A DNA stretch of 64,000 nucleotides from Cryptomeria japonica (Eukaryota > Streptophyta > Pinopsida > Cupressales > Cupressaceae), in assembly GCF_030272615.1 (NCBI RefSeq), contig NC_081414.1, positions 4,775,501 through 4,839,500 on the forward strand. Reading direction: 5' to 3'. This document shows positions 1 to 10,430 of the stretch, piece after piece. How positions within the stretch are numbered: position 1 is the first letter of the stretch; every line of letters begins with the position of its first letter. Made by a program: the position numbers and the translations under genes. Below the pieces are notes generated by a model. That model did not search any database, was not told the origin of the DNA, and was given only the letters and a program-made list of their open reading frames with translations.

Positions 1-600
1 TTGGGGGTGATTTTGTTGATATTGTTGGACGCCATTGGTAATAGAGGGCTGCAACCACACTCAGACCTGACTTTGACGCCATAGTTGGAGGTTATTTTGA
101 CACTATTGTTTGCTGGAACTTTCATTTCCAGACTTGATTTTTTCATCCCCAGGCTCCCAGCCATCATTCCACTTAGGCGATTTTGTTTTGGCATCAAATT
201 TGGGGTATTTAGAGGGCATTTTTTGTGGCAACACCATTGCTGTTACAGTCTGAAGCATCACTTCCAGCAGTGTCTTCAAACTTATTTATTATTATCAACC
301 ACATAGTCTTGCCTAGACTTAGCGATTTTTGACCTTGGAGAGGTAAAATGATTCATATGCAAACATTTCACATGGCTGTGTCTACTCCAGATGGCTGATT
401 CATGTTAGTTCTAGGTTGTCTTCAGACTTTTTGAAGGCAATTGTTGACCTTGGAAGGTGTATTCAGACATTGAAAATTGAAAATCAGAACCTTGCACACC
501 TTTTTCCAAGTATAATCAGACTTGTGGTATACTTCCAAACCTCATTTGTGATATTTTTTCTGAGTATACAAGCTTGTCTTCAGACTGTGTTTACATGATC
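1..600 (+). other. Motif-rich leader of ORF-family copy A
   Basis: No credible coding sequence. The stretch repeats variants of TTCAGACTT and its complement AAGTCTGAA about a dozen times (for example near 128, 245, 418, 461, 514, 575 and 598), at irregular spacing. Short ORFs here are chance frames. It lies directly upstream of copy A, so I read it as the promoter or leader side of that unit. That is inference from position and from the analogous motif-dense leaders of copies B and C. Confidence 0.45.
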
Positions 601-606
601 AGACCT

Positions 607-613
607 TATAAAG
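607..613 (+). promoter_or_regulatory. TATA box inside a CAGAC/GTCTG inverted repeat
   Basis: TATAAAG sits in the loop of CAGAC...GTCTG (602-617 region), about 200 bases before the copy A start codon. The arms are the same motif that recurs through the leader. The role as core promoter is inferred from sequence only. Confidence 0.35.
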
Positions 614-810
614 TCTGAAAATTAAGGGTTTTTGTACCCTATTTTATCAAATTCTCATTCTATTTTCAGAATTTGTGATTATATTGTTAGAATCCCTGAT
701 TTTAGGTCTCTAAATTTGTCAAATCATTAAAATCAGAACTTATACAATTCTGGAAATAAATTATTTTAAGTATTTTTCCATGATATTGACTCGAGTTTCA
801 TACAGGTGCC

Positions 811-3800
811 ATGTCTAAGGTCGGGTTCGTTGCGAGGAAGGAACAATTGAGGATAGTGCAAGAAAGTTTATATCCAGATTCATAGTTGTCATCCCAATGG
901 AAGAGAATTACGGATGCAAACATGGAATTCCTGGACATAGAGCAGATGTGGCAAAGGATGTTTGGAGCGAAGAATCAACTTGCTTCCACACTATCCGCCA
1001 ATATCATGAAGAGTGGCATATACCAAGTGGCTGGCTTCCCTCCATCCATACAATGCAATGAGCTAATTGTGGAGTGTGCAATTGTGGACTGTGCAAGGCA
1101 CTATGACTTGATGACCCGAATGATTAGATCACCTAAAGGGGCTACGCTTGCATACCTTGCCGAATACGCAATCGTGGAAGTGTTTGGAATTCCCAGGAGT
1201 GCGGATATGCAAGAGAAAACCAAGGATGAATATGAAGCTAAGTTCCTGAAGAAGGCGGAAGCATGCATGACAATTGTGAATAAAGAGTGGATATTTGAAC
1301 CTAGGCCTCACTATTCTAAGGTTCCCAATAGGCTCTTATGTACGGACTTCAAAGATGAATATAGTGACCTGATATTTTTGCTCAATCAAGTGATGGAGAT
1401 GCCTCAAGGTGCCTTATTCGAGAGATGGATGTTCTATTTATCAAGGATTGTATAAGAGGAATTGTGGTCAATTGGGCCAAGATTATAAGTGATAACCTCG
1501 ACTTCCAATTGATAAATGTGGAGAAAACCAGGTCATTTGGAATGACTTCCTACCTTGTATACTTACTTGCAAGATTTGTTACATACAAGGGATAGATATG
1601 CAAAGGTGAAGTTGGAAACGGACCAGGACAATACAGAGTTTACGAATGTTATCCGCAACTTTATATGCACAAGATTGAACATTATAGAAGGGTGAATGAT
1701 GCTTTCACCATGTATATCACAAGGCTACTGCAGGGCGGGATCCACAAACAATTGTCTAAGGCAGCAACAGAGCTTATTAAACAATACAGATCGTGGTACA
1801 TTCAGTTCCCCACCTTCACATAGCCACGGATTTAGGGATTCAGATCCAAACCATACAAACTTCCTAGGTATCCGACAGACAGAATGATCATACTTAGGGA
1901 GACAACTTCTGGAATTTGATTTCATCCAGAAGGAGAAGCACAAAACAGGAATAACTCTCCCTATTGCATTAGAAAAGGCTTTGGAGGTGTGCCACGCTGC
2001 AATTGCAGCAGGTTCGGTCATTGAGAAGCCTGAGTTCTCGCATTGGAACTTATAAGAGCAGGGATCAATTTGATCCGCATATGAATGTTGTAAAGATCGG
2101 AGGAGAAAAGTTCATACATAAGATTGTCATTGAGGATTACTAGGCTAATCTCACGGATGAGCACGCAGTAAGGAAGAGAATGTGGTCCCAAATGTCAATA
2201 GATTTCATAAGGAAATGTGAACCTTTTCCATTCCTGATCAGGTAGTTGATGATAGTGATCATACTCATCCACAGTATGAAAATGAAGTCAGCAAGCCCAT
2301 CTTATTGCCTAGTTGGAAACAGCCTGAGGTGGTGGACTTGAATGAACTTATGAAAGGAAGTTTTGATTTCTCCAAGGAATGGGTGGACAAATATGTGAAC
2401 AAATTGATAGAAATGGGTGTCGTATGAAAAAATGAGGCAAGTGGAGCCTTCCCTCGATGATGATGAAAGAACACCTACTCATATAAGGATACATGCAGAT
2501 GAGGAGAGTCGTGCTCCCAAAAGAAGGAAGGGTATGCCTGGAGAATCTAAAATGAAGAGCAAAGAGACAGTTAGTCAGGAATCAAAGAAGAAGAAGCACA
2601 AGCCTAGCACTCCTTTATCCACCACCAATTCCTCATCAATAAAGAAATAGGAATGCCAGAGAAGAACAAAGAGTTTAAAGAATGTTCCCATACAAAGATC
2701 TTGGCAGAAAATATTCAAGAATTACAGGCTACAACGCAGTCAACGACACAAAATGAGGAGGAAGAGCAACCAGGATCTTCCACAATCCATTTGAATGTCA
2801 GTTTGGGCAACAATGTTTATGATTTGACTAAGGATGAGGAGGAAGATGATATCATCTCAACATTGAGAGGACTTGATCGAAAGATGTGCCTTGATGATGG
2901 GATGGGTATTCCCACCATTCCCGGTTGGTTATTGCAAAGCATGGAGAAGAGCAAAATGATAGGAACGTAGCCTATTGAGAATATTGATGATGTCTTAGCA
3001 AGGACAGCAAAGAGAAAGAGCAGAAGAAGGCTAAGATATTTTCCAATGTGGCAAAAGATGAAACAAGTGTGCGAATTGCACAAGTGGCTATCCCAATGGG
3101 TGATGTGACCAAAGATGTGGCCACTCCCATGGATTATCAGATCAATTCGATTGCCCTTGGACAAACTACAAAGAAGCAGAAGTTCCAGGAACTTGATGAT
3201 ACGGTTCAGACAATCAGGGCACGATTGGATAGGGAGATTGAGAAGAAGAATATGTATAAGGAAGAGAATATGAGACTTAAGGAATATATTGCAGGGATGA
3301 GTTCCCATAGGCATGAAGATCCCACTTTTGTCTCTCCTATTGCAATTGATCATGGATTTCACTTTGATCATGAGGCAGCAAGGAATACACATACAGAATT
3401 TGTTAAATGGATTGAAGATGTTACAAAACAGGCGGATGATTTCCTAACTCAATTTGTCCAAGCATTTGACAAATCGTCAATGCTCATGTTCAGGATGCAA
3501 TATATGGAGGGAGTTTGGGATGATTTCCAGCCAGTATAGGAGAAGACAATTCCCCGCCTCACAATGTTGAAACGAATCCCAATGCCCACATTGATCCATA
3601 AGGGAGTTGTGTATGAGGGAGATATTTATGATTTTCAGGGATGGTATTGTTCATTGGCCATGCGGAAGTCTACCTTTGATCATGCCAGGAAAGATCATGC
3701 AGAGATGGAAGGATCGATCCATGAGATTCGATCCAAAATTCTTTCATCCATTGAAGAATTGTTAGGGGTAGATGTCAATACTTCCAATGGTCTACACTTA

Positions 3801-4105
3801 GAGGAATTAAGAGAAAAGATGAAGTTCATGTACTTCAGCCAGTTGGATTCTTTGAAGAAGAATCATATTGATGATTTAGTTTCATTGTTGATCCACATCC
3901 ACAGTTTGCAAAACCCTGTGATAGATTGGGAGAATGTTTTTGATACTGTTCGAATGCATTGGATGTGATTGATGCACAGTAGGAGGCTTTATCCAACGTT
4001 ACCATGGAGGAGCTAGATTCAGTCCTTGTCAGATTCTTAGAATATGCTGCTAGAGAGAGGGTTGCAGGCCGAAATCTTCTAAAAGATTCCCTATTTGATG
4101 ACTAG
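811..4105 (+). pseudogene. Copy A of a three-copy ORF family of unknown function (decayed)
   Basis: I do not recognise this family. The ATG at 811 opens a frame that reads through a TAG at 883-885 to 1455. The coding signal then shifts frame and continues, with further breaks, to the TAG at 4103-4105, about 1,100 codons in all. Layout: a helical core (811-2040) with the blocks YDLMTRMIRSPKGATL and PYKLPRYPTDRMIILRE; a lysine/arginine linker (2417-2650) with NLS-like PKRRKG and KKKKHK; an acidic segment (2653-2970); and a coiled-coil-like tail (3048-4105, e.g. RARLDREIEKKNMYKEENM). The core blocks align by eye with copies B and C. Several stops are compatible with Gln or Trp codons changed by transition. 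No RT, integrase, protease or zinc knuckle is adjacent. The sequence ...TTTCATACAG just before the ATG could be a splice acceptor. The relation between the copies is seen in the sequence; the function is unknown. Confidence 0.6.
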
Positions 4106-5040
4106 GCGTCATTCCATTGGATCACCAGTTGGTGATTCCTTTTGATATGTAAACCCTAATTAGGGCAAATTTAGGGTTGTGTTGGCATGATCTTGGCCAT
4201 TCATTTCTTTTGAGACTCTATATAAACCCCATTGCCTCTCATTTGTAAGGGAGAGATTTTTGAGAATTGTCGTCTATATGCTGCAGATTTGAATACAATA
4301 ATTGAAGTTTGGTGATTTTGTTTAAGTGTTGTATGCATCTGTGGTTCTCATTGCCTCCAAGTTAGATTAGAGTTTTCTTTCAAGTATTGTTGATTGAATG
4401 AAAGAGTTATTGAATGCATTTGTGTGGAATCCATTTAATCCATACCACTAGCTTTCTTGCTGATTGTAGGATCGCCTTGTGTGGTCAACTAGAATTTTAT
4501 TGAACTTAACTTCAATTATTACACGTGCATTGGTATGCATTGCCTTGATGGTATTGATATTGATGGTTATAATTTTAACATATGTATTTACCTTAGATGA
4601 TTGCTCCAAGCATGTGTTGAATTGTTCATTGATGGTGAAACCTTGCCTAGTAGGATTCCATTGAATTGTTCATTGCCTCTTGCATTCTAGGTTAGAATAG
4701 AACTTCTAAACCCTATTCCTTTTGTCCTTTTTAAAAAACAATCTTTGTTAGATTAGAACAAGAGCTCAATTGTGAAATCCAAAGTTATTGGCATAACCTA
4801 TTCCAAATCCATGATAAGATTTATAGATCCGAACAATTGTGTAAGTCCTCAAGTGAAAACAGCAATTCATGTCCACCACTGAACTTATCCACGAGTCAAG
4901 ACCTGACATTTCATAACCTTGGAGTTGTCTCATTTGATCATGAAGCGTAGCATTTGAGAGACTTTGTTCAAGAGAGGATAAGGTACTTTGGTATTTTATT
5001 CTATGTTCGCATGTGCATAAAACACACATCAACACACTAC
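4106..5040 (+). other. LTR-like 3' flank of copy A
   Basis: Non-coding. It has CCCTAATTAGGG palindromic sequence at about 4155, a TATA box at 4219-4226 and a T/G-rich downstream stretch, in the order expected of U3-R-U5. No matching 5' copy was found in the window, so LTR identity is only a possibility. Beyond 5040 there is about 200 bases of AT-rich sequence before Copia-1. Confidence 0.3.
4219..4226 (+). promoter_or_regulatory. TATATAAA box in the copy A 3' flank
   Basis: A clean TATATAAA followed by CCCC, 114 bases past the copy A terminal stop. A core promoter placed after an ORF is typical of a retroelement 3' LTR. This is inference, with no second LTR to confirm it. Confidence 0.35.
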
Positions 5041-5252
5041 ACAACTAAAATAAATGATGAAAGGCAACCTTTCTTTTCTATGTTCTTGTAATTAAATGTG
5101 AATGAATGGAAACTAGAAGAAAAATAAGTACATCCAAGTAATGATTGAATAAACAAACTTTTCCTATTGTTTTTAAACCAAAATAACGAATGCTTTTCAA
5201 ATAACAAATTGTTCGCTATTTGACGCTGATTTTAGTGTTTGAATGAAGGAAT

Positions 5253-5456
5253 TATTACGATAATAGATAGTTTCTATTTATTGTTAATGGTTATCTACTA
5301 TAATAATCTATAAATACTTAGTTAGCTGTTAGCTGGAATAGAATGTTTCTATTCTTCACGATCGTTTCCGAAGGAAACATCATCTTTCTTCTTGTATATA
5401 AAGATCTATTGATCTCTGTTAATATCAAGAAAATATTTACCAATTACTTCGTAATA
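5253..5456 (+). repeat. Copia-1 5' LTR
   Basis: 204 bp, beginning TATTACG and ending CGTAATA, a perfect 7-bp terminal inverted repeat instead of TG...CA. It contains a TATA box (TATATAAA, 5395-5402) and the 19-nt inverted repeat GAATAGAATGTTTCTATTC at 5336-5354. It pairs with the LTR at 10222-10425. Confidence 0.93.
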
Positions 5457-5470
5457 TGGTATCAAAGCCA
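5457..5470 (+). other. Copia-1 primer binding site
   Basis: TGGTATCAAAGCCA begins at the base after the LTR. It matches the plant initiator-Met tRNA primer site TGGTATCAGAGC apart from one base in the first twelve. It is used to prime minus-strand DNA synthesis. Confidence 0.85.
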
Positions 5471-6137
5471 TAGGGTAAAAATTCAAAAAAATTCATTTAG
5501 TGGGATTTTTTTGAAATTTTTTAGTCTATCCTAAGGGCTTTCGTGTTTTTCTGCCTGCATCGTGGGTCTGCTTTTGAGGATTTATTCCTCAACCTGCGTC
5601 AGATTTTTTGCAAGGTTTTGGTGGTCTATCTCAGCGGATTTTGACTGCAACAATTGAGATTTTTGTTTCGCGATTTTGAGCTATGTGTGCACGCGACGAC
5701 CATCTGTGCGTCTCTTTTTCGAGCCCGCGTATCTTTTTTTCGGCCCACGCGTGTCTTCTACCTGCCGCGGCAGCCCTGCACGTCTGTCTGGAGAGGGTTT
5801 TTGGCATTTTTGGGCACAATACAGATCCGCCATTTTTTTCTGCAACTTGCAACTTGGTCAAACACGCATTTTCTGACTTTCGGCTAGGATTTTGACCCTC
5901 CAGATTCAGTCGAAAAAAAAATTTGAGCACAGAATCGTGGTGGGTTTTTTGAGAGCTCAACTGAGCTATCGTCCATTTTTTCTAGGTGCCTCGATTTTTG
6001 AGCCAGCGAATACAAATTTCAACAGCATATTCTTTCTAGGTTTTTCAAGCTCTCCTCTGGGTGCCTCTTCATTCTGGGTCCTCCGACATTTTGCCTCGAA
6101 GTACATGCCTTCTCAGTTTTTCATAGAAATTTGTGCC

Positions 6138-7026
6138 ATGGCATCTCTGACGAATATTCTACTCAAGGGAAATCAGAAGTTCAATGGTCAGAACTATAGC
6201 ACGTGGAAGCAGCGGATGCTAACCATCTTCGAATATCGCGACAGCGATCCGGTGGTTCTAGGTACTAATCAGCGTCTGACTACAGCTGGTCCTGATCAGG
6301 TTGCATATGACCAGCATAATCGGGAGGCAGTGATGCTTCTCAAATTATCCATAGTTGATGATCAGCTCCCTCAGATTCCATCTGGCAAAACAGCTGTCGA
6401 GATATGGGCGCATCTCAAAACCCTATATGAGACTTCTGATAAAACCAGGGCCTTCTTTCTCAAGAACACTCTATTTTCTATTGTCATGGATGAGCAGAAA
6501 TCGCTCCAGGATCACCTGAATAGGATTCAGGAAATCCATGATCAGTTGCTTGCCATTGGATGCAAGATGGAGGAAGAGGACATTGTGGTAATCACTCTTA
6601 AAGTTTACCCAAGTTCTATGCACATTTTATCGAAACTCTCAACATCACTTCTACTGGTGTTGATCTAAAGTTCACAGATCTCTGCACACATATGCTTCAG
6701 CAATCAGTGGACACAACAGTTCGATAGCAGTTCTAGCTCCACCTCCACAGAACAAGCCTTTGCTGCTAAATCTTTTCACAAGGATAAGGGCAAGTCTCAT
6801 TCTCAGCAGAAACCCTCTGCTCCTGCATCAGAAGGCTCCAAGAAAAAGAACATTCAATGCAACTACTGTCACAAGTATGGTCACATGAAGGTTGAATGTC
6901 GGAAGCGCTTAGCTGCCCAAGCTAAGCAATCTAGTTCGGAGCCCAAAGCGAACAGTGCAGAGCACACTGAGCAGACAGAATCTGCCTTTTACACCTTCAT
7001 GGCTAAAAGACCCACAGATCATGTCA
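6138..7026 (+). pseudogene. gag: Copia-1 gag (capsid/nucleocapsid)
   Basis: The ATG at 6138 lies in a good context (GCCATGG) and follows a ~680-base leader. The N-terminal segment, with FNGQNYSTWKQRM and AVEIWAHLKTLYE, is typical of copia UBN2-type gag. A frameshift near 6620-6668 and a second before about 6730 break the frame; the signal returns to the original frame. The nucleocapsid knuckle C-X2-C-X4-H-X4-C (6859-6900, CNYCHKYGHMKVEC) is intact. Gag packages the element RNA into cytoplasmic particles. The protein as it stands would be truncated. Confidence 0.85.
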
Positions 7027-8275
7027 AATCGTCTGCCTGGAATATTAATTCAGGTGCCTCTCGTCATTTCACCCACCATCGAGACTGGTTCACTGACTAC
7101 CAGCCTTATTCAGATTCTGTTATATTTGGTGGCGAGGAAGAATACATGGTTGTCAGCAAAGGCAACATTTAGATTCAGTCTGCTGGGAGGAATCTCATTT
7201 TCCTCGATGTCTTCCATGTTCCAAGGATGGAACTCAATCTACTCTCAGTCAATCAGATGCTGCGACACTCTCCACAGTTGGATGTCACCTTCAGTTCACA
7301 TCAGTGCACCATCACTGATCGGGAGACTCAGTCAGTTGTTGTCGTTGGTCTTGAGGATCATGGTCTTTTCAGACTTGCAGATTCTAGTGTTTCTCAAGAC
7401 CTAGATATGGCTGCTCGGCAGTCTTCTCTCAGTACACTTTGGCATCAGCGATATGGGCATTTAAATGTGCGCTATCTTGCTCAGCTTACTCGGGACGCAC
7501 TTGCCCTCGAATTGCCAGAGATTCAGAATCACCAGCTTGGAGTTTGTGATGCATGCCAGGCTGGGAAGCAACATCGCACAACCTTCAAAAGTGGCAATTC
7601 ATGGCGGCCTTCTCAAGTACTTCAACTTGTTCATGTTAATATCTACAGCCCTATGGCTACTCCTTTTGTTCTTTGGTCCAGGTATTTTCTGTTGTTTGTT
7701 GATGATTTCAGTAGAAAAATGTGGGTCTATTTTCTTGCAAAGAAATCAGAAGCGTTTACAGTATTTCAGAAGTTTAAATCTCTAGTTGAAAAAGAGTCTA
7801 GGAAATCTATTATTGCTCTTAGATCAGATAATGGGGGGGAATTTCGTTCTAATGAATTCTCTAGCTTTTGTGATATTCATGGCATTAAGCACCAGTTAAC
7901 CACACCCCAACAGAACAGTGTAGTTGAACGTCGGAACAAAACAATCAATGAGATGGCTAGATCCATGCTCAACCACAAACATGTTCCGAAGCAGTTAACA
8001 CTGCAGTCTACCTTTTGAACCGGTCACCCACTGTGGCGGTCAAAGGCAAGACTCTGGAAGAAGCCTGGTCAGGTCGCAAGCCCAAAATCAGTCATCTGAA
8101 GGTTTTCAGCTCCCTTGCTTATGTTTGGATCCCTGATGCTTCACGCACCAAGTTGGATGCCAAGAGCCACAAACTTATGCTTACTGGATATAGTCATCTT
8201 CACAAAGCCTATCGCTTGATCGACATTGAGACATCTCGTCTCCGGTATAGTCGTGATGTAGTTTTTGATGAGTAG
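7027..8275 (+). pseudogene. pol: Copia-1 protease and integrase
   Basis: The protease signature reads WNINSGASRHFT; the catalytic Asp of D-S-G is Asn (AAT at 7047-7049). An in-frame TAG interrupts at 7170-7172. The integrase zinc domain is HX..H (LWHQRYGHL) with CDACQAGK. In the core the first catalytic Asp is Asn (VHVNIYSP, AAT at 7638-7640), while SDNGGEF and the Glu of VVERRN remain. A frameshift near 8010 precedes the C-terminal segment (ISHLKVFSSLAYV), which ends at a TAG at 8273-8275. Two lost catalytic residues plus stops mean no activity. Confidence 0.9.
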
Positions 8276-8287
8276 AGAGGACCCTTC

Positions 8288-9640
8288 ATGCCTGTCTCTC
8301 ATGTTTTTGATTCAGCAGACCAACCTATGAAGGCTCATGATTTGGGAGTTAGACTTCCCTTAGGTCCACTTGATGGGAGGGCTCCTGCAGCTCCAGTAGC
8401 TCTAGTTATCTTGGTGATTCCTGTTCATACACCTCCAACTTCTCCTGCAGGATCACCCAGATTTGTAGATGCTTCACCTGATTTTGATCTGGATTCTTCT
8501 GACAAGGAACCTGATCATATAGCATCTCCTGATGCTAATGTTGGTCCTTCTCCTCTCCAGCCTAAATGGTGGGCCAAGACACTTGCTGATCTTCGGGATG
8601 ATGAACTCATCGATGGGAGAACTGCTCAGAACAAGAGCAAACCTGCAGGGACAGTTAATTTTGCTCTCATGGCCAACATTCACAATGTGTTTGAACCTCA
8701 GACATACTCCAAGGCCAAAGTTATTCCAAAGTGGGAACAGGTTATGCAATCTGAACACCAAAGCCTGTTGAAGAATCACACCTGGGAACTTTTTGATCTT
8801 CCACCAGGGGAGAAACCCATTGGCTGCAAATGGGTCTACAAAATCAAATACAAGTCTGATGGTACTTTGGATAAGTACAAAGCTCGTTTAGTTGCAAAGG
8901 GCTTTTCTCAACGTCAGGGCATTGATAATGAGAAGACCTTTGCTCCTCCAGCAAAGATGAGCACTATCAAATTAGTCCTAGCCATGGCAGCATAGTTTGG
9001 CTGGAAGATCCATCAGATGGACATCAAGAGTGCTTTCCTGAATGGTGACCTACAAGAAGAGGTCTACATGACGCAGCCTCCAGGTTTCAAGGTTGCAGGT
9101 TCTCAGACTGGTGAAAGCTCTCTATGGTTTGAAGCAGGCCCCTAGGGCATGGTACATGAAAATTAATAAGTACCTCAGTGATCAAAGCTTCAAGAGGAGT
9201 TCTTCAGACTCAAACTTGTACATCAAAACTACTGACAGTGATATCATCCTTCTGGTCATTCATGTGGATGATTTGATCATCACCGACAGTTCGGCATCTT
9301 TGATTCGGGGAATCAGACAGAGTTTATGCCAGTCTTTTGACATGACTGACCTTGGGCTCATGCATTATTGCCTAGGTGTTGAGGTTTGGCAGCAGCCTTC
9401 TGGTATATTAATTTCTCAGTCTAAATATGCTAGGGCTCTGTTAGACAAGTTTCGTATGCAAGATTGCAAGACTGCATCTACACCTATGGAGAAAGGTCTG
9501 AAGTTATCAGGCCCAGTTTGATTCCCCACCCGTTGATGATACTACATATAGGCAACTAGTAGGTAGTCTCATCTACCTCTCTGCTACTAGACCTGATATC
9601 AGCTTTGCAGTCAGCTACATTTCACGCTTTATGACAGCTC
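8288..9640 (+). pseudogene. pol: Copia-1 reverse transcriptase
   Basis: After a proline-rich linker the RT blocks run in order: [56 protein letters not shown] and IHVDDLIIT. The active site reads HVDD where YVDD is usual. A TAG follows LAMAA at about 8993-8995, and frameshifts lie near 9080 and 9520. The last RT segment (YRQLVGSLIYLSATRPD) lies at about 9545-9600 in a third frame. Confidence 0.9.
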
Positions 9641-10239
9641 CCAAGGCTCATCATTGGATAGCCGCAAAGCGTGTGCTTCGTTATGTGAAGGGCACTACTA
9701 ATTATGGAATTCTCTACTCTCGGAGTTCTAATCCTAGACTCCGTGCATTCACAAATTCAGATTGGGTCGGCTTTGTTGACGATAAAAAGTCAACTTTTGG
9801 ATATGTGTTTAGTTTGGGATCCGGTGCCGTCACATGGACCAGTAAGAAGCAGCAGATTGTTTCTCTCTCCTCTACAAAGGCCGAATACAAAGGGGCAGTT
9901 AAGGCAGGTTGTGAAGCTATCTGGCTTTGTCGGATGCTTGGGGATATGCAGATGCCACTAGTAGGACCGACCACCTTGTTTGTTGATAACGATGGCGTTC
10001 TCAAGTTAGCACGGAATCCAGTCTTCCATGAACGAACCAAGCATGTAGATGTTCATTGTCATTACATACGGCAGCTGGTTGAAGACAGGATCATAGACTT
10101 GCAGTATGTTCCTACAGCGGATCAGACTGCGGACATTTTCACCAAGCCACTTGGTCCAGATAAGTTTGTCAAATTCAGAGGACAGCTTGGTGTAGTGGAT
10201 AGATTAACCATTAAGGGAGGGCATTACGATAATAGATAG
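9641..10239 (+). pseudogene. pol: Copia-1 RNase H
   Basis: The RNase H domain of pol. Blocks: FTNSDWVGFVDDKKST, SLSSTKAEY, LFVDNDGVLKLARNP and QTADIFTKPL. The first catalytic Asp is Asn (AAT at 9754-9756); the Glu in AEY and the Asp in VDND remain. The frame runs a few codons past the purine tract into the 3' LTR before stopping at 10237-10239. Confidence 0.9.
10208..10221 (+). other. Copia-1 polypurine tract
   Basis: A purine-rich run (AAGGGAGGG) lies immediately before the 3' LTR, the normal place for the plus-strand primer. Confidence 0.75.
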
Positions 10240-10425
10240 TTTCTATTTATTGTTAATGGTTATCTACTGTAATATTCTGTAAATACTTACTTAGCTGTGA
10301 GCTAGAATAGAATGTTTCTATTCTTCATGATCGTTTCGTAAGGAAATATCGTCTTTCTTCTTGTATAAAAAGATCTATTGATCTCTGTTAATATCAAGAA
10401 AATATTTACCAATTACTTTGTAATA
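10222..10425 (+). repeat. Copia-1 3' LTR
   Basis: 204 bp, the partner of 5253-5456 with 14 substitutions and no net length change. The GAATAGAA/TTCTATTC inverted repeat is unchanged at 10305-10323. GGAAT at 10426-10430 follows as the right target duplication. Confidence 0.93.
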
Positions 10426-10430
10426 GGAAT

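Larger units (their letters stand above)
5253..10425 (+). mobile_element. Copia-1: complete but dead Ty1/copia retrotransposon
   Basis: Two 204-bp LTRs (5253-5456, 10222-10425) are bounded by the 5-bp target duplication GGAAT at 5248-5252 and 10426-10430. A primer site abuts the 5' LTR and a purine tract abuts the 3' LTR. The internal order gag, protease, integrase, RT, RNase H is that of Ty1/copia. I count 14 differences between the LTRs, about 7 percent. Several frameshifts, at least three in-frame stops and Asp-to-Asn changes in catalytic sites make it non-autonomous now. It sits between the copy A region and gene-free DNA. Confidence 0.93.

Noticed and set aside
5631..5960. Several overlapping 66-109-codon frames on both strands
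   Set aside because: They lie in the untranslated leader of Copia-1 between primer site and gag; they overlap each other and resemble no known domain.
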